A stretch of 64,000 nt of DNA from Sinohyriopsis cumingii (lineage: Eukaryota; Mollusca; Bivalvia; Unionida; Unionidae). The stretch spans positions 161,981,130-162,045,129 of the forward strand of contig CM068824.1 of NCBI GenBank assembly GCA_028554795.2. Direction: 5' to 3'. Every line of letters starts with the position of its first letter. Within the stretch, counting starts at the first letter, position 1. Shown here one piece after another: positions 55,438 to 64,000 of this stretch. A program made the translations under genes and the position numbers. Under the pieces are notes generated by a model. That model was not told where the DNA came from and ran no database searches. It worked only from the letters and a program-made list of their open reading frames with translations.

Positions 55438-57600
55438 AGTTAACGGTAGAACATATATCACTAATGACTGAAACGTATATGTTGATACGTTTGTGTGCTT
55501 ATTGTTGTTGTTTACCATGTTCCTTCACTACGTAAATCCGGTTAATAGTTTTTGTTGTTTAGCGTAAAAATACTAGAAAACCGAGATCTTTTCAGCTAAA
55601 GATTTATTGATGTCAGAAGATGAACAACTTGATTGCACAAAAGATGACATAATACGAAATATTTGAGTTATTTAAAATCAAGTGTCCAAATGTTTGTAGA
55701 TCGTTGATGGTGTTGGAAATGTTTAACATGCGTCACATGTTGGAAACGTTTAACTTTAACCTGTTTCATGGGCGCCAGTTGGATTTTTGGATGGGTGGTG
55801 GTGGTCTTGCAATGGAACACAAAAGTAAAATGTACTTTTAGTGTTCGTATTAGTTATTGGTATAATAGTAATTCCTCGTGTTAATTAATACCACCAGTCT
55901 TGCGAGGCCTAAGAACAGAAATATGAAAATATAGTACTGTTTACTGACGATTGTTTTGTTACATCTAGCTTAACAGGTTTTTGGGTGGTTTCTCATTATG
56001 AAAGATAATTGTCAGTTTTACGCGATAAATGAACTGTTTATATGTGTTAACCCAAAAATGTTTAATTGTTATTTGAATAAACAAGTTTAATTTATGTATT
56101 TCATTGTGTGCTATTGAGCGTATGAACGAAGACATCCGATAAAAGGTCATTGCACTTACATCAATAGAAGTTCTGGAGGGACATATATAGAAAAGCATAT
56201 AAACACTCCAATCTGAATATTTTCATTGGAGTGAAATATCTATTCAAACAAACGTTAATGACAAAACTTCGAATGTCAACAGTATAAATATTTAATTCAT
56301 TTAAAAATTTAGAAGGGATGTTTACTCTCCTAACTACCTGATCTTGACGGACAAAAAGAAACTTTTTCATGGTTATTGAAAATTAGAACCGGGTAAAATA
56401 ACACGAATATGTGTCTCTTTATATAAACTGAAGAGAAGAAACTGTGATTTAACTTTGATTTTGAAAATTTAGATGTCCACAAACCTGAAGTATGTACTTT
56501 CGATGCATAAAAAATTAAGAAAAAAGGGTTGATAATTCAAGTAAACAATTACTCAGATTTTATTTCTATTCACTGTGGAAGTGTTATGTCTAGATCCAGC
56601 TATGGTATTATAAATAATACTGCAGCAGGTGTGCATTAACAACTTTCGAGCCCCCAGCCAGCGAAGCTGACAGCCTAAATAAATATAACCACTCAAGATT
56701 CAACAGATATTTTTTTTAATCTTTTTTTTTAAAATGTAAAGAATCAAATTAATAAATAAATTCGACATGAAGTCTTCAGTTTCTGCTGAATAAAATAGAC
56801 ATAGTAATCGACCACGTTAGTACAATTTCCATTTGACAAGTTAATTCATTAATTGGAATTTTCTGATCAATATATGAGAGTCGATATTCCTTGTTTTTCC
56901 CTTCTATTCGTTTGCTTCAGTCTTTCTCCCGTCCTTCCTTCCTTCCTTCCTTGTTTCTTTCTTTCGTTTCCACCTCTTCTTCCTTTCTTCTTTCTTCTTC
57001 ATTCCTTTTGCTTCATTTAATCTTACTTTGACTTTTTCTTCCTCCTTTCCATATACTAATGTGCACCCTGGAAGCTTCTTTCGAAGATTTTAAATCCAAT
57101 TACAATTCGCCGTTACGAGATAAATCATTGCGAATCTTGGAGTGGCCTTTGTTTTGAATTCGCTTAACCACTCAGTTCCTTTTCTTGGGACACTTTGATC
57201 TGAGTCAGACTCACGCGTCTGTACTCCTCCAGAATCGTTAGCGCACTGAAATGTTAGTGAAATTTTCCATACAAATGATGCCTGTTTCAGCTTAAATTTT
57301 AGACCACGCACCAATACATATATATGTCCCTCCAGAACCACGCACCAAGCAGCAGGGAAGTCGTACAGACCCCCTGGCTCAGATAAAATTAAGCCTCCTA
57401 CGCAAACTTTCTCCGTACAACCCTCAGATTTCAAAAATAAACCCTCCTGCGCAAATTAATCAGCGAAATTTCGACCCAGGATGCAATTTCAGGCATAAAA
57501 AAAAACAACAAAATTTAGGGGGGGGGGGGTAGGAAAATTAATTCTTGTCCGAGTGTGTAATGCAAGAAAAAGTTGCGAATGTTAATTTTATTTCACAATA
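55438..57600. other. non-coding host sequence left of the second viral element
   Basis: No gene recognised. The minus-strand frame at 57090-57434 (114 codons) has no family. A G-homopolymer at ~57520 precedes the first gene of the second element. I could not identify that element's terminal repeat because its other end is outside the window. Confidence 0.4.
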
Positions 57601-57622
57601 AAACAATATCATTGAAAATAAG

Positions 57623-59440
57623 ATGAGTCCAAAAGCTAGTACAGTTGGAGAACCTCATTCTGCCAGATTAGCGCGAGAGCAATTAGCGGCATTAAAGAAG
57701 TTCATTCCGACAAAACGATTATTTAAGAGAAATGTTCGTGGTTACGAAGATATGCAACATGGAATTTCAGAAACTTCGGCAAAATGGTTGAAGCCAGTGA
57801 CCGGAACAATTGAACAAGTTGTATATGGCGACGAAAAAGATCCAGATACCAGGAAACGCGGAATCTTTCCTATGTTAAAAGGTATTGAGGATCAATCACG
57901 AACATTACCCGAGCGATTAGCAATAGCAGCAGCAGCACAACAACTTGCAATTGCTGCTGGAGGAAAACCTGGAGATGGAAAACCTGTAGTAGGAAAACCT
58001 ATGATGATAAAAGGAAAATATAATATTGATAATTTAAGAGAAAATTTCACCGATGAGGGATGGGATATAATATCACAGCCACTTTATGAAATGTATCCTA
58101 ATATAGATCATTTTGCTCAACTTGTGGAAAATATGTTCGAGGATCGAAGGGAATTTTTGACTGAAATAGGAAAAAAAAGATATGGAACTCGTGAAGTTTG
58201 GTATGATTTATTATACAAAATTTACACAGAAACAACAACAATAAAAAAGGTAGAAGATAGATATTACGTAAGATATATAGCTGCAGCAAGAGAAGTACAA
58301 AAATATAATAAGGAGCAGAAAATTGAAAGAAAACAACAGGAGAAAGAAAGAAAACAACAGGAGAAGGAAGAAAAAAAACGAGAGAAAGAAAGAAAACAAC
58401 AGGAAAAAAAAGAAAAAACTAAAACACGAGAGAAAAAAGTAATACCACAGGAAGATATTCAACCGGATGAATTATTAATAGCTAAACTAAAAAAAGAGAG
58501 AATACCAAAAAAGAAAAAAGAGAGTGATAAACCCAGATCAGTGTTGCACACGTTGCACGAGTTCGATCCTAAATTTTCCGTTGATAACTATTTGAAGACT
58601 GAACTGTTTCATTTAATCAGAAACTATGATTCAGCAGTTGGAATGGCTGCGGATGATTCTGTGGAAAATAAAAAATTCTTTTTAAGGCCAGAATTTTTTG
58701 ATATACTCAAGGAAGATGCTGAATGGCTGGCGGTAATATATTTTGGTCATTTGGGAAAATCAGTAGATTATGGAGATAAAAATTTTAATAAATTTATGAA
58801 GGATGTTGGTATCGAAAGAAAAAAAAGAATAGATGAGAAGTATAAAATTCGTCGATCATCTTCTACATTTGCGAGTGATGTATTAACCCCCCAGTTTCCC
58901 TCTCCTTCCTTCCGTCTCCCTTCAGAACAACCACTTGGGTTTTCGCCATCCAAACAAGATAGCTCTGAACTATCCCCCCTTGATATTCGCCATACCCTTC
59001 AATTTCCTGAAATACGTGAAAAGGTGTATCCTTCCACAGATCGTCCCTCCTGGCGACCCGCATCTTCGGAACCAACAGCGTCAAACTACAGGGGTTCCAC
59101 TGAAAAACCATTAAGATGGGGAATTCACCCCGGGGAGGGTAAAACACTTAGGGGCGGTACCCCTTCACCTCCACCAGATATATATTCACCACTGACGTCG
59201 TCTAGTTCGTCAGGAGAAGTATTTGAGGATTCAGAAAAGAAAGGAAGTGGATATTCAGTTTGCCCCGATAGTGTTATCAATGATGTATCTCGCCTCGAAG
59301 TATTAATCGGAGGAAAACGAGCAGGAAATAACTCCCGTGAAGTAGTCAACGAAGCATCAGATATTTGTCAGCGATTATTTCGTGGTGGTATCATCAATTC
59401 TCACATTTATAAAGAGTTTGTCGATGAACTCATCGATTAA
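57623..59440 (+). CDS. large charged protein, first gene of the second element
   Basis: 605 residues from ATG 57623. It begins with a basic part (LKKFIPTKRLFKRNVRGYED), has an Ala-rich helix (LAIAAAAQQLAIAAGG), then a long Lys/Glu/Gln coiled coil at about residues 225-275, a folded middle (LHTLHEFDPKFSVDNYL), a Ser/Pro-rich linker (~420-540), and a conserved end (LEVLIGGKRAGNNSREVVNE to LFRGGIINSHIYKEFVDELI). The end is a block I associate with Polinton-like viruses, where it follows low-complexity linkers. A scaffold, core or precursor role is possible. Function not known. Confidence 0.75.
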   Translation: MSPKASTVGEPHSARLAREQLAALKKFIPTKRLFKRNVRGYEDMQHGISETSAKWLKPVTGTIEQVVYGDEKDPDTRKRGIFPMLKGIEDQSRTLPERLAIAAAAQQLAIAAGGKPGDGKPVVGKPMMIKGKYNIDNLRENFTDEGWDIISQPLYEMYPNIDHFAQLVENMFEDRREFLTEIGKKRYGTREVWYDLLYKIYTETTTIKKVEDRYYVRYIAAAREVQKYNKEQKIERKQQEKERKQQEKEEKKREKERKQQEKKEKTKTREKKVIPQEDIQPDELLIAKLKKERIPKKKKESDKPRSVLHTLHEFDPKFSVDNYLKTELFHLIRNYDSAVGMAADDSVENKKFFLRPEFFDILKEDAEWLAVIYFGHLGKSVDYGDKNFNKFMKDVGIERKKRIDEKYKIRRSSSTFASDVLTPQFPSPSFRLPSEQPLGFSPSKQDSSELSPLDIRHTLQFPEIREKVYPSTDRPSWRPASSEPTASNYRGSTEKPLRWGIHPGEGKTLRGGTPSPPPDIYSPLTSSSSSGEVFEDSEKKGSGYSVCPDSVINDVSRLEVLIGGKRAGNNSREVVNEASDICQRLFRGGIINSHIYKEFVDELID

Positions 59441-59460
59441 ATCAACACAATTGAAATAAT

Positions 59461-59958
59461 ATGATTGTTCACAAACATCAACGCAGACCTAATCAGGTCC
59501 GCATAGTAAACTCTCGATTGCCAGTATACAAATATATTCACGGTAATGGATTTGGTGATATCATTGGAAGTCTTGTCACGCGAGTAATACCTAAAATTGG
59601 ACCAATGGTAAAACAATTAGGATTAAAAGCGATAGGAAAGATTGGTGAAACTGCTGTTTCTGGTATCGGTAATTTGGCCAGTAAAGGCTTCAACGCTATC
59701 AAAAATAAAATATTAAGTTTAGTACGTAAAAAACAACCCGTCAAATTACCCATTACCAGCGAAATGCCACCTGAAGTCAGTAAGGCCATAAATGATGCGG
59801 CAAATAAAAAAATAAATGATCTAGCACAAGAAGCTGCTATAACAAATCTAGCGCAGGAAGTTGCTAATACAAATCTAGCGCAGGATGTTGCTAAGACAAA
59901 TCTTGGAAATACAAGTTTTGTTTCAGGTGATGGTCTTCGTTTTAGACGATATTATTAA
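59461..59958 (+). CDS. pVI-like minor virion protein (second element)
   Basis: 165 residues from ATG 59461. The start (VYKYIHGNGFGDIIGSLV) has the Gly-x-Gly site and amphipathic helix typical of pVI-like proteins, then IGKIGETAVSGIGNLASKG, a Gly/Ile-rich helix that could act on membranes. The C-terminal part carries three repeats of NLAQEVANT type and ends GLRFRRYY. Compare 19565-19984 in the Polinton: same place before the capsid gene, little identity. Confidence 0.7.
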   Translation: MIVHKHQRRPNQVRIVNSRLPVYKYIHGNGFGDIIGSLVTRVIPKIGPMVKQLGLKAIGKIGETAVSGIGNLASKGFNAIKNKILSLVRKKQPVKLPITSEMPPEVSKAINDAANKKINDLAQEAAITNLAQEVANTNLAQDVAKTNLGNTSFVSGDGLRFRRYY

Positions 59959-59964
59959 TAATAA

Positions 59965-61341
59965 ATGTTCTCACAAGTGTCAAATGAAGTATTTGACATG
60001 GATGAACCAGTAGGTAGGGATACATCAGTGCGAGATTTTCAGTATTTCTCGTACGATGTAGTTGAGCCAGATTCAAGAAATCGGAAGGAAATACAAGTCC
60101 ACGATACAACAAGATATTTTCTTCCATCTGAGGCGTATATCGAATTTGTTGGGAAAATGGTAAAAGCAGCTGATGGTACCGACTTTGACACCGATTTTAA
60201 AATAGGATTCGTCAACAACGGTATCATGTCGTTATTCAAGAGCGCCACTTACATGATTGATGGAAAAGAGATTGAATCAATCACGAACAATGTTGATATA
60301 GCAACGACGATCATAGGTCTAGCCAGATACTCAGATGATTTTACCAGATCAGCAGGTCCTAGTATGATGTTTGCCAAGGATAATTCTGAAGAACCTGATC
60401 ACGTTCCTTTTAATATCGGTAGACCGACAAATAACGCTGGTGCTGCCCCCGCTGATACTTCGCAAGTAATGCTCGCCCCCAATAACAATTACAATCTTGG
60501 ATTTCACACACGAAGAAAAATGCTAAAAGATGACGATCGAAAATTTTCCTGTGCAATTCCATTATCTCATATTTTTGGATTTTGCAGACATTTTAGAAAA
60601 GTTATATATGGAGCAAAACATACGATAATTTTTGTTCGAGATGCCAATGATGACAGAGCCATTTGGCGAGATCCTGGTGATGCTGGTAAAGTTGTCCTTG
60701 AAAAAATTGCCTTGTGGATGCCAGCGATAACACCATCGATGATCATAGAAGAAAAATTATTATCATTCATGAATCAAGGAGGAAAATCTATTATGTCTTG
60801 GTTGACAACAATGACTGATTCTATCGAAAATGTTAATATCAACGGAATATTTACCTGGCGAATTGCGTCACAACAGGGCTCTTCCGCACCTAGACATATC
60901 TTTGTTGCTCTCCAAAACATGAATAAAAATGATCAGGAACATAGTCATATGATATTTGATCAATTCGAGGCAACAAACGTATCATTGAGAATAAATGGCC
61001 AACAGGAGCCATCCGAAGAAATAGCCATCAATTTTGCCAACTATTCGACAGCTTGTGCATATCATCGATTGTTAAGTTTTATGGGTCGCGATCAAAATAT
61101 TGATACTGGATTGCAAATATCACAACTGGATTTTAATAATCTTTATCCCATCTATTATTTTTCCTTGGAACATCTCGATTTGGTAAAGCAGTCGGTCGTC
61201 GATATTCATTTTAAGGCCAGAATTAACACAAGGGGAAATAATGCAAGAGCCATCGCAGTTATTCTTAGTGATAGAACAATGATCTTGGAAGGCATCAGTG
61301 GTAGAATGAGAGTCATCGACGCACCCGTAGAAAACATGTAA
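59965..61341 (+). CDS. major capsid protein, double jelly-roll (second lineage)
   Basis: 458 residues from ATG 59965, six bases after the previous stop. It has the marks of the DJR-like capsid family of Polinton-like viruses: RNRKEIQVHDTTRYFLPSEA, FVNNGIMSLFKSATYMIDGK, the nearby FSCAIPLSHIFGFCRHFRKV, FTWRIASQQGSSAPRHIFVA and a C-terminal HLDLVKQSVVDIHFKARI. It is not closely similar to the Polinton capsid protein at 19996. The full length is open, so this capsid gene is intact. Confidence 0.9.
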   Translation: MFSQVSNEVFDMDEPVGRDTSVRDFQYFSYDVVEPDSRNRKEIQVHDTTRYFLPSEAYIEFVGKMVKAADGTDFDTDFKIGFVNNGIMSLFKSATYMIDGKEIESITNNVDIATTIIGLARYSDDFTRSAGPSMMFAKDNSEEPDHVPFNIGRPTNNAGAAPADTSQVMLAPNNNYNLGFHTRRKMLKDDDRKFSCAIPLSHIFGFCRHFRKVIYGAKHTIIFVRDANDDRAIWRDPGDAGKVVLEKIALWMPAITPSMIIEEKLLSFMNQGGKSIMSWLTTMTDSIENVNINGIFTWRIASQQGSSAPRHIFVALQNMNKNDQEHSHMIFDQFEATNVSLRINGQQEPSEEIAINFANYSTACAYHRLLSFMGRDQNIDTGLQISQLDFNNLYPIYYFSLEHLDLVKQSVVDIHFKARINTRGNNARAIAVILSDRTMILEGISGRMRVIDAPVENM

Positions 61342-61374
61342 TAAATTCCAAATTTAGATTAAGTGATTATTAAT

Positions 61375-61896
61375 ATGCCATACGATCACGTCAGCGTAAC
61401 TCTGACCCCCGGTCAGATAAAAAAACTTCAATCAGCAACAACAGCGCGGCGAGGTTTAAGTTTAACTTTGAAAAATAATCAACTTCACGGTGGACCTAAC
61501 AAACTATCGTTAACTAAAAATCAACATGGACATTTCACCAGAGCCAGATCAGCAAATACTGGTGTTCGTCTGAATCTCTCAATAGGAGCAATCAGAGATA
61601 TGATCAAAACTGGCGGTATTTTTCCTTTATTTGCCGCTATTCCGGGATTGATAGCTGCGGCGGCTCCCGCGATTGCAAAGGCAGTAGGATTAGGCGCGCT
61701 TGGAGGGATAGGTTCCGCATTAGCAAAAAAAGTTACCGGAGGAAGATATCGTAAAAAAAAGGGAGGGTTTCTCCCTCCTCTTCTTGCTCCCCTCCTTCTT
61801 GCAAAAATGATGCAGCAACGACAAGGATCCGGCCTTTATCTAAGACGACCCCCGTACGGATCCGGGTTAAGTCGAGCCTACCAGCCTCAAATTTAG
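61375..61896 (+). CDS. hydrophobic Gly/Ala-rich minor virion protein
   Basis: 173 residues from ATG 61375. The N-terminal part has a repeated pattern around VTLTPGQIKKLQ and LSLTKNQHG, and NLSIGAIRDMIKTGG. A long Ala/Gly/Ile segment follows at residues ~78-118 (AAIPGLIAAAAPAIAKAVGL), then basic GGRYRKKKGGFLPPLLAPLL and a Gly/Pro tail. This layout (Lys-rich, GGFL, hydrophobic) recalls the pX-like protein of the Polinton and is a regular part of Polinton-like virus loci. Function inferred as membrane- or DNA-interacting virion protein. Confidence 0.7.
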   Translation: MPYDHVSVTLTPGQIKKLQSATTARRGLSLTLKNNQLHGGPNKLSLTKNQHGHFTRARSANTGVRLNLSIGAIRDMIKTGGIFPLFAAIPGLIAAAAPAIAKAVGLGALGGIGSALAKKVTGGRYRKKKGGFLPPLLAPLLLAKMMQQRQGSGLYLRRPPYGSGLSRAYQPQI

Positions 61897-61949
61897 ATTT
61901 GATAAATGAAGCAAAAAAAAAGAAAATAAAATTTTTCAGAGGCGTATTT

Positions 61950-62288
61950 ATGCGAGATCAACTACCAGATAAACCAAATCCTACCGAGACAGGAATAATA
62001 AATCTCGATAAAAATTCCGGCCCTGGCACTCACTGGGTTGCTTACGCGATTAATCCTCGCGAAGTTATTTACTTCGACTCATATGGATTAGCACCGCCAA
62101 ATGAATTTATCAAATATGTGTCAAAACTAAAACTTCCGGTTTGGTATTCAACGCTTCCAACACAAACATTAGCAGATCCACCAATATGCGGCCCGGAGTC
62201 AATTAATGTCCTTGATGCAATTTCAAAATCATCCAATCCTTATCGCAAAATTTTATTTGAATATACCGTAGATAAATATCATGGTTGA
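61950..62288 (+). CDS. adenain-like protease (second element)
   Basis: 112 residues from ATG 61950. The frame is open upstream to 61899 (residues KIKFFRGVF before the ATG look like part of the conserved N-terminus), so a non-ATG start or a longer form is possible. Catalytic residues are H28 in GTHWVAY, D43 in YFDSYG and C80 in ICGPES; Q72 may form the oxyanion hole. The length is short for the family and the Cys is followed by GPES, which is unusual. It overlaps the next gene by eight bases (ATGGTTGA). Confidence 0.8.
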   Translation: MRDQLPDKPNPTETGIINLDKNSGPGTHWVAYAINPREVIYFDSYGLAPPNEFIKYVSKLKLPVWYSTLPTQTLADPPICGPESINVLDAISKSSNPYRKILFEYTVDKYHG

Positions 62289-63702
62289 CATTTACGGTAG
62301 ATCTCTCTTCAGAAAAGAAAAAAAGGGAGCAGTCGACATCGATACATCAAAGTTTGCAACCAAGAGCGATATTAACAATCTTTTATCGCTGTCAGAGGTG
62401 GATCCTGGCGAAGTTGCTGTATTTCAAAATGCAGAAGGGCGATTACAAACTAGCAACGTCAAAATAACTGATATAATCAAGCGAGACGAATACCGCGATC
62501 ACATTAGTCAGTTTACTCGCCAATCGGAGATGGTATTAAAATCTATTGCTGATATCGCCGATATTATAGCAAAGTTACCCCTGAAGGCCGATAAAGCATT
62601 ACACGACGATCTTCAGGACAGAATGACAAAAAGACTTAACAGGCTAAATAACGACCTTAAAAAACTTGACGATGCTTTAGCTAAATTTAGCAAAAAATTT
62701 GACGAGGACATAAAAACATCCAGCGATACTTCCTCCGCCACAAATGAACTAGCAAAGAAAAAAGCCGATCAAGCATCACATGACGATCTCAGCGAGAAAA
62801 TAAAAAAAATCAACGAGGATATCACTGAAATTCTCGCCGATATTACCAAAATAAATACCGCGATGGGTCAGAAAATCGATAAAACATCAATCGACGATCT
62901 CAGCGAGAAAATAAAAAAAATCAACGAGGAAATTACTAATATTCTTGCCGAAATTAACGAAGTAAATATCTCGATGGGTCAGAAACCATCAATCGACGAT
63001 CTCAACAAAAAAATCAACGAGGAAATTATTAAACTCAGCGATCTTGTTGTTCCCGAATTTACCAAGGGGTTTAACGCGATGCGTGAATCGACAGATGAGA
63101 AAATAAAAAAAATCAACGATGAAATTAACATGGTACGTGAATTGGCGCGTCAAAAGTTAGATACATCAACGTACGACGGAGAAATTCGAGATTTAAACAC
63201 GAAACTTCTTGCTGCAACAGCAAAGATTGACCAATCCGTCGATAAAACTGGTCACGCCACTGACGTAAAACAATTAGGTAGGGAAATTATCGAAACAACC
63301 ACAAAAATTAACAATATCAACACAAAAATATCGTCAATGAAACTTGGAAAATTATCGCGAATTTCGATACCGGATGAGGTAGAAACAAAAAATCTACCCT
63401 GCAATGTTCCATTCGTGGTAAAATCATATTATGTTGAATGGACACCTGAGAATAACACATTTAACTTCACCGCGCCAATTACTGGCATATATCGAGGATA
63501 TATTATCATATCGCAAAAATTCAATGTAATAATGGACGAAGAATATACTGATTTTCAGGAATATAGTCCTGGTTTTTTTGTTATTAGTATGTTTGAAAAT
63601 CAAACAAAAACATTTAGGCTAGAACCGCAAGCTAGAACTATGATGTTGGCTGATTGTCAGGTAATCTTCGAATATTTATTTGGAATAAACACAATTGGCT
63701 AG
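62281..63702 (+). CDS. fibre-like coiled-coil protein with beta-rich head
   Basis: 473 residues from ATG 62281. A short N-terminal part (possible capsid anchor) is followed by a very long heptad coiled coil at residues ~70-370, with four or more repeats of a 30-40-residue unit containing DDLSEKIKKINEEIT. The last ~110 residues (PCNVPFVVKSYYVEW, NTFNFTAPITGIYRGYIIIS) are beta-rich and resemble C1q/TNF-like or fibre-head folds. A trimeric spike or fibre that binds the host cell is the likely role. I did not match it to a named family. Confidence 0.7.
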   Translation: MVDIYGRSLFRKEKKGAVDIDTSKFATKSDINNLLSLSEVDPGEVAVFQNAEGRLQTSNVKITDIIKRDEYRDHISQFTRQSEMVLKSIADIADIIAKLPLKADKALHDDLQDRMTKRLNRLNNDLKKLDDALAKFSKKFDEDIKTSSDTSSATNELAKKKADQASHDDLSEKIKKINEDITEILADITKINTAMGQKIDKTSIDDLSEKIKKINEEITNILAEINEVNISMGQKPSIDDLNKKINEEIIKLSDLVVPEFTKGFNAMRESTDEKIKKINDEINMVRELARQKLDTSTYDGEIRDLNTKLLAATAKIDQSVDKTGHATDVKQLGREIIETTTKINNINTKISSMKLGKLSRISIPDEVETKNLPCNVPFVVKSYYVEWTPENNTFNFTAPITGIYRGYIIISQKFNVIMDEEYTDFQEYSPGFFVISMFENQTKTFRLEPQARTMMLADCQVIFEYLFGINTIG

Positions 63703-63717
63703 ATAAATAACTAATAA

Positions 63718-64000
63718 ATGACCGCATCGGATTACCGATACAATCAGGCGCGATCATGGCAGGATTCACTAAAAAAACTCCTCGACGATTATCAGATAAA
63801 AATAAAGAAATATCAGCGCAGATTAGTTACCATTGATGTTGCTGTGTACGCGGTATCTGCTGTGGTCGCTGGTGCAGGAATAATTCTATCCGCGGTAACA
63901 ATGATAGCGCCAATCGTAGCAACAATAATAATCTCGTCAACAACAACAATTGCCGGTGTTTTAAATATCATCGCAAAAAAGATATCCTCGTGCACAAGTG
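63718..64000 (+). CDS. membrane protein, truncated by window end
   Basis: ATG 63718; 94 codons are open to the last base. A basic N-terminal helix (residues ~9-38) is followed by two hydrophobic segments (about 40-61, VAVYAVSAVVAGAGIILSAV, and 63-84) rich in Ala, Ile and Thr, then Lys. It resembles the small membrane protein that often follows in Polinton-like virus loci. The complete length is unknown. Confidence 0.65.
   Translation, partial: MTASDYRYNQARSWQDSLKKLLDDYQIKIKKYQRRLVTIDVAVYAVSAVVAGAGIILSAVTMIAPIVATIIISSTTTIAGVLNIIAKKISSCTS

Larger units (their letters stand above)
57601..64000 (+). mobile_element. second virus-like element (Polinton-like, DJR lineage), partial
   Basis: Seven rightward genes with gaps of 6-53 nt or small overlaps, no introns, and a virion gene set: a charged protein, pVI-like, double-jelly-roll capsid, Gly/Ala-rich minor protein, adenain-like protease, fibre-like protein and membrane protein. 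Sequences are far from those of the Polinton at 4967-25170, and the base composition is more A-rich. The group resembles the Polinton-like viruses found integrated in cnidarians and arthropods. The left border lies somewhere in 57480-57620; the right part is cut by the window. Confidence 0.85.

Noticed and set aside
58211..58462. Phe/Leu-rich minus-strand ORF
   Set aside because: Antisense shadow of the Lys/Glu coiled coil in the 605-residue protein.

Overview
The window reads as genomic DNA of an invertebrate animal, most likely a mollusc and probably a bivalve. This is inferred from two tRNA-derived SINE families, abundant (TA)n and other satellites, THAP and P2X7-like gene debris, and AT-rich intron-like sequence. 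No intact host gene was recognised.

Region 1 (1-4960) is host sequence with a palindromic foldback element and a 32-bp minisatellite.

Region 2 (4967-25170) is a complete Maverick/Polinton (adintovirus-like) element of 20.2 kb. It has ~350-bp terminal inverted repeats and an exact 6-bp target duplication, ATGAGA. It carries the full core set: protein-primed PolB, chromodomain integrase, packaging ATPase, adenain-type protease, double-jelly-roll major capsid protein, penton-like minor capsid protein, and pVI-like and pX-like accessory virion proteins. It also carries a BIR (inhibitor-of-apoptosis) protein, two F-box-like paralogues, a zinc-knuckle protein and several small coiled-coil genes near the ends. 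Replication genes lie on the left, virion genes in the middle and right, and small regulatory-looking genes at both ends. Two lesions are visible: one in-frame TAA inside PolB, and a SINE inserted six codons into the penton gene with a 13-bp target duplication.

The most striking feature is at the 3' ends of the small terminal genes. Five times (four downstream of + strand genes, one on the minus strand in the left TIR) a stop codon is followed 16-26 nt later by a replication-dependent histone mRNA-type stem-loop: a 6-bp stem, a TTTC loop, usually ACCCA after it, then a purine-rich block like the U7 histone downstream element. One stem pair shows compensatory change. Two of the copies lie in the TIRs, so the TIRs double as 3' processing signals for the genes that read outward. 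Two other sites, after the membrane-protein cluster and after the protease, have ordinary AATAAA signals. This suggests that one gene class is tied to host S-phase mRNA metabolism and the virion genes are not.

Region 3 (25177-57500) is host DNA with little coding content: two THAP-domain fragments, a broken P2X7-like gene, a mariner transposase pseudogene, SINEs, foldback elements, minisatellites and long (TA)n arrays.

Region 4 (about 57600 to the right edge) is the start of a second, unrelated virus-like element, dense and on one strand. It has a large charged protein, a pVI-like protein, a double-jelly-roll capsid protein of a different lineage, a Gly/Ala-rich hydrophobic minor protein, an adenain-type protease, a fibre-like coiled-coil protein and a truncated membrane protein. 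Its polymerase, ATPase or integrase and its right end must lie outside the window.
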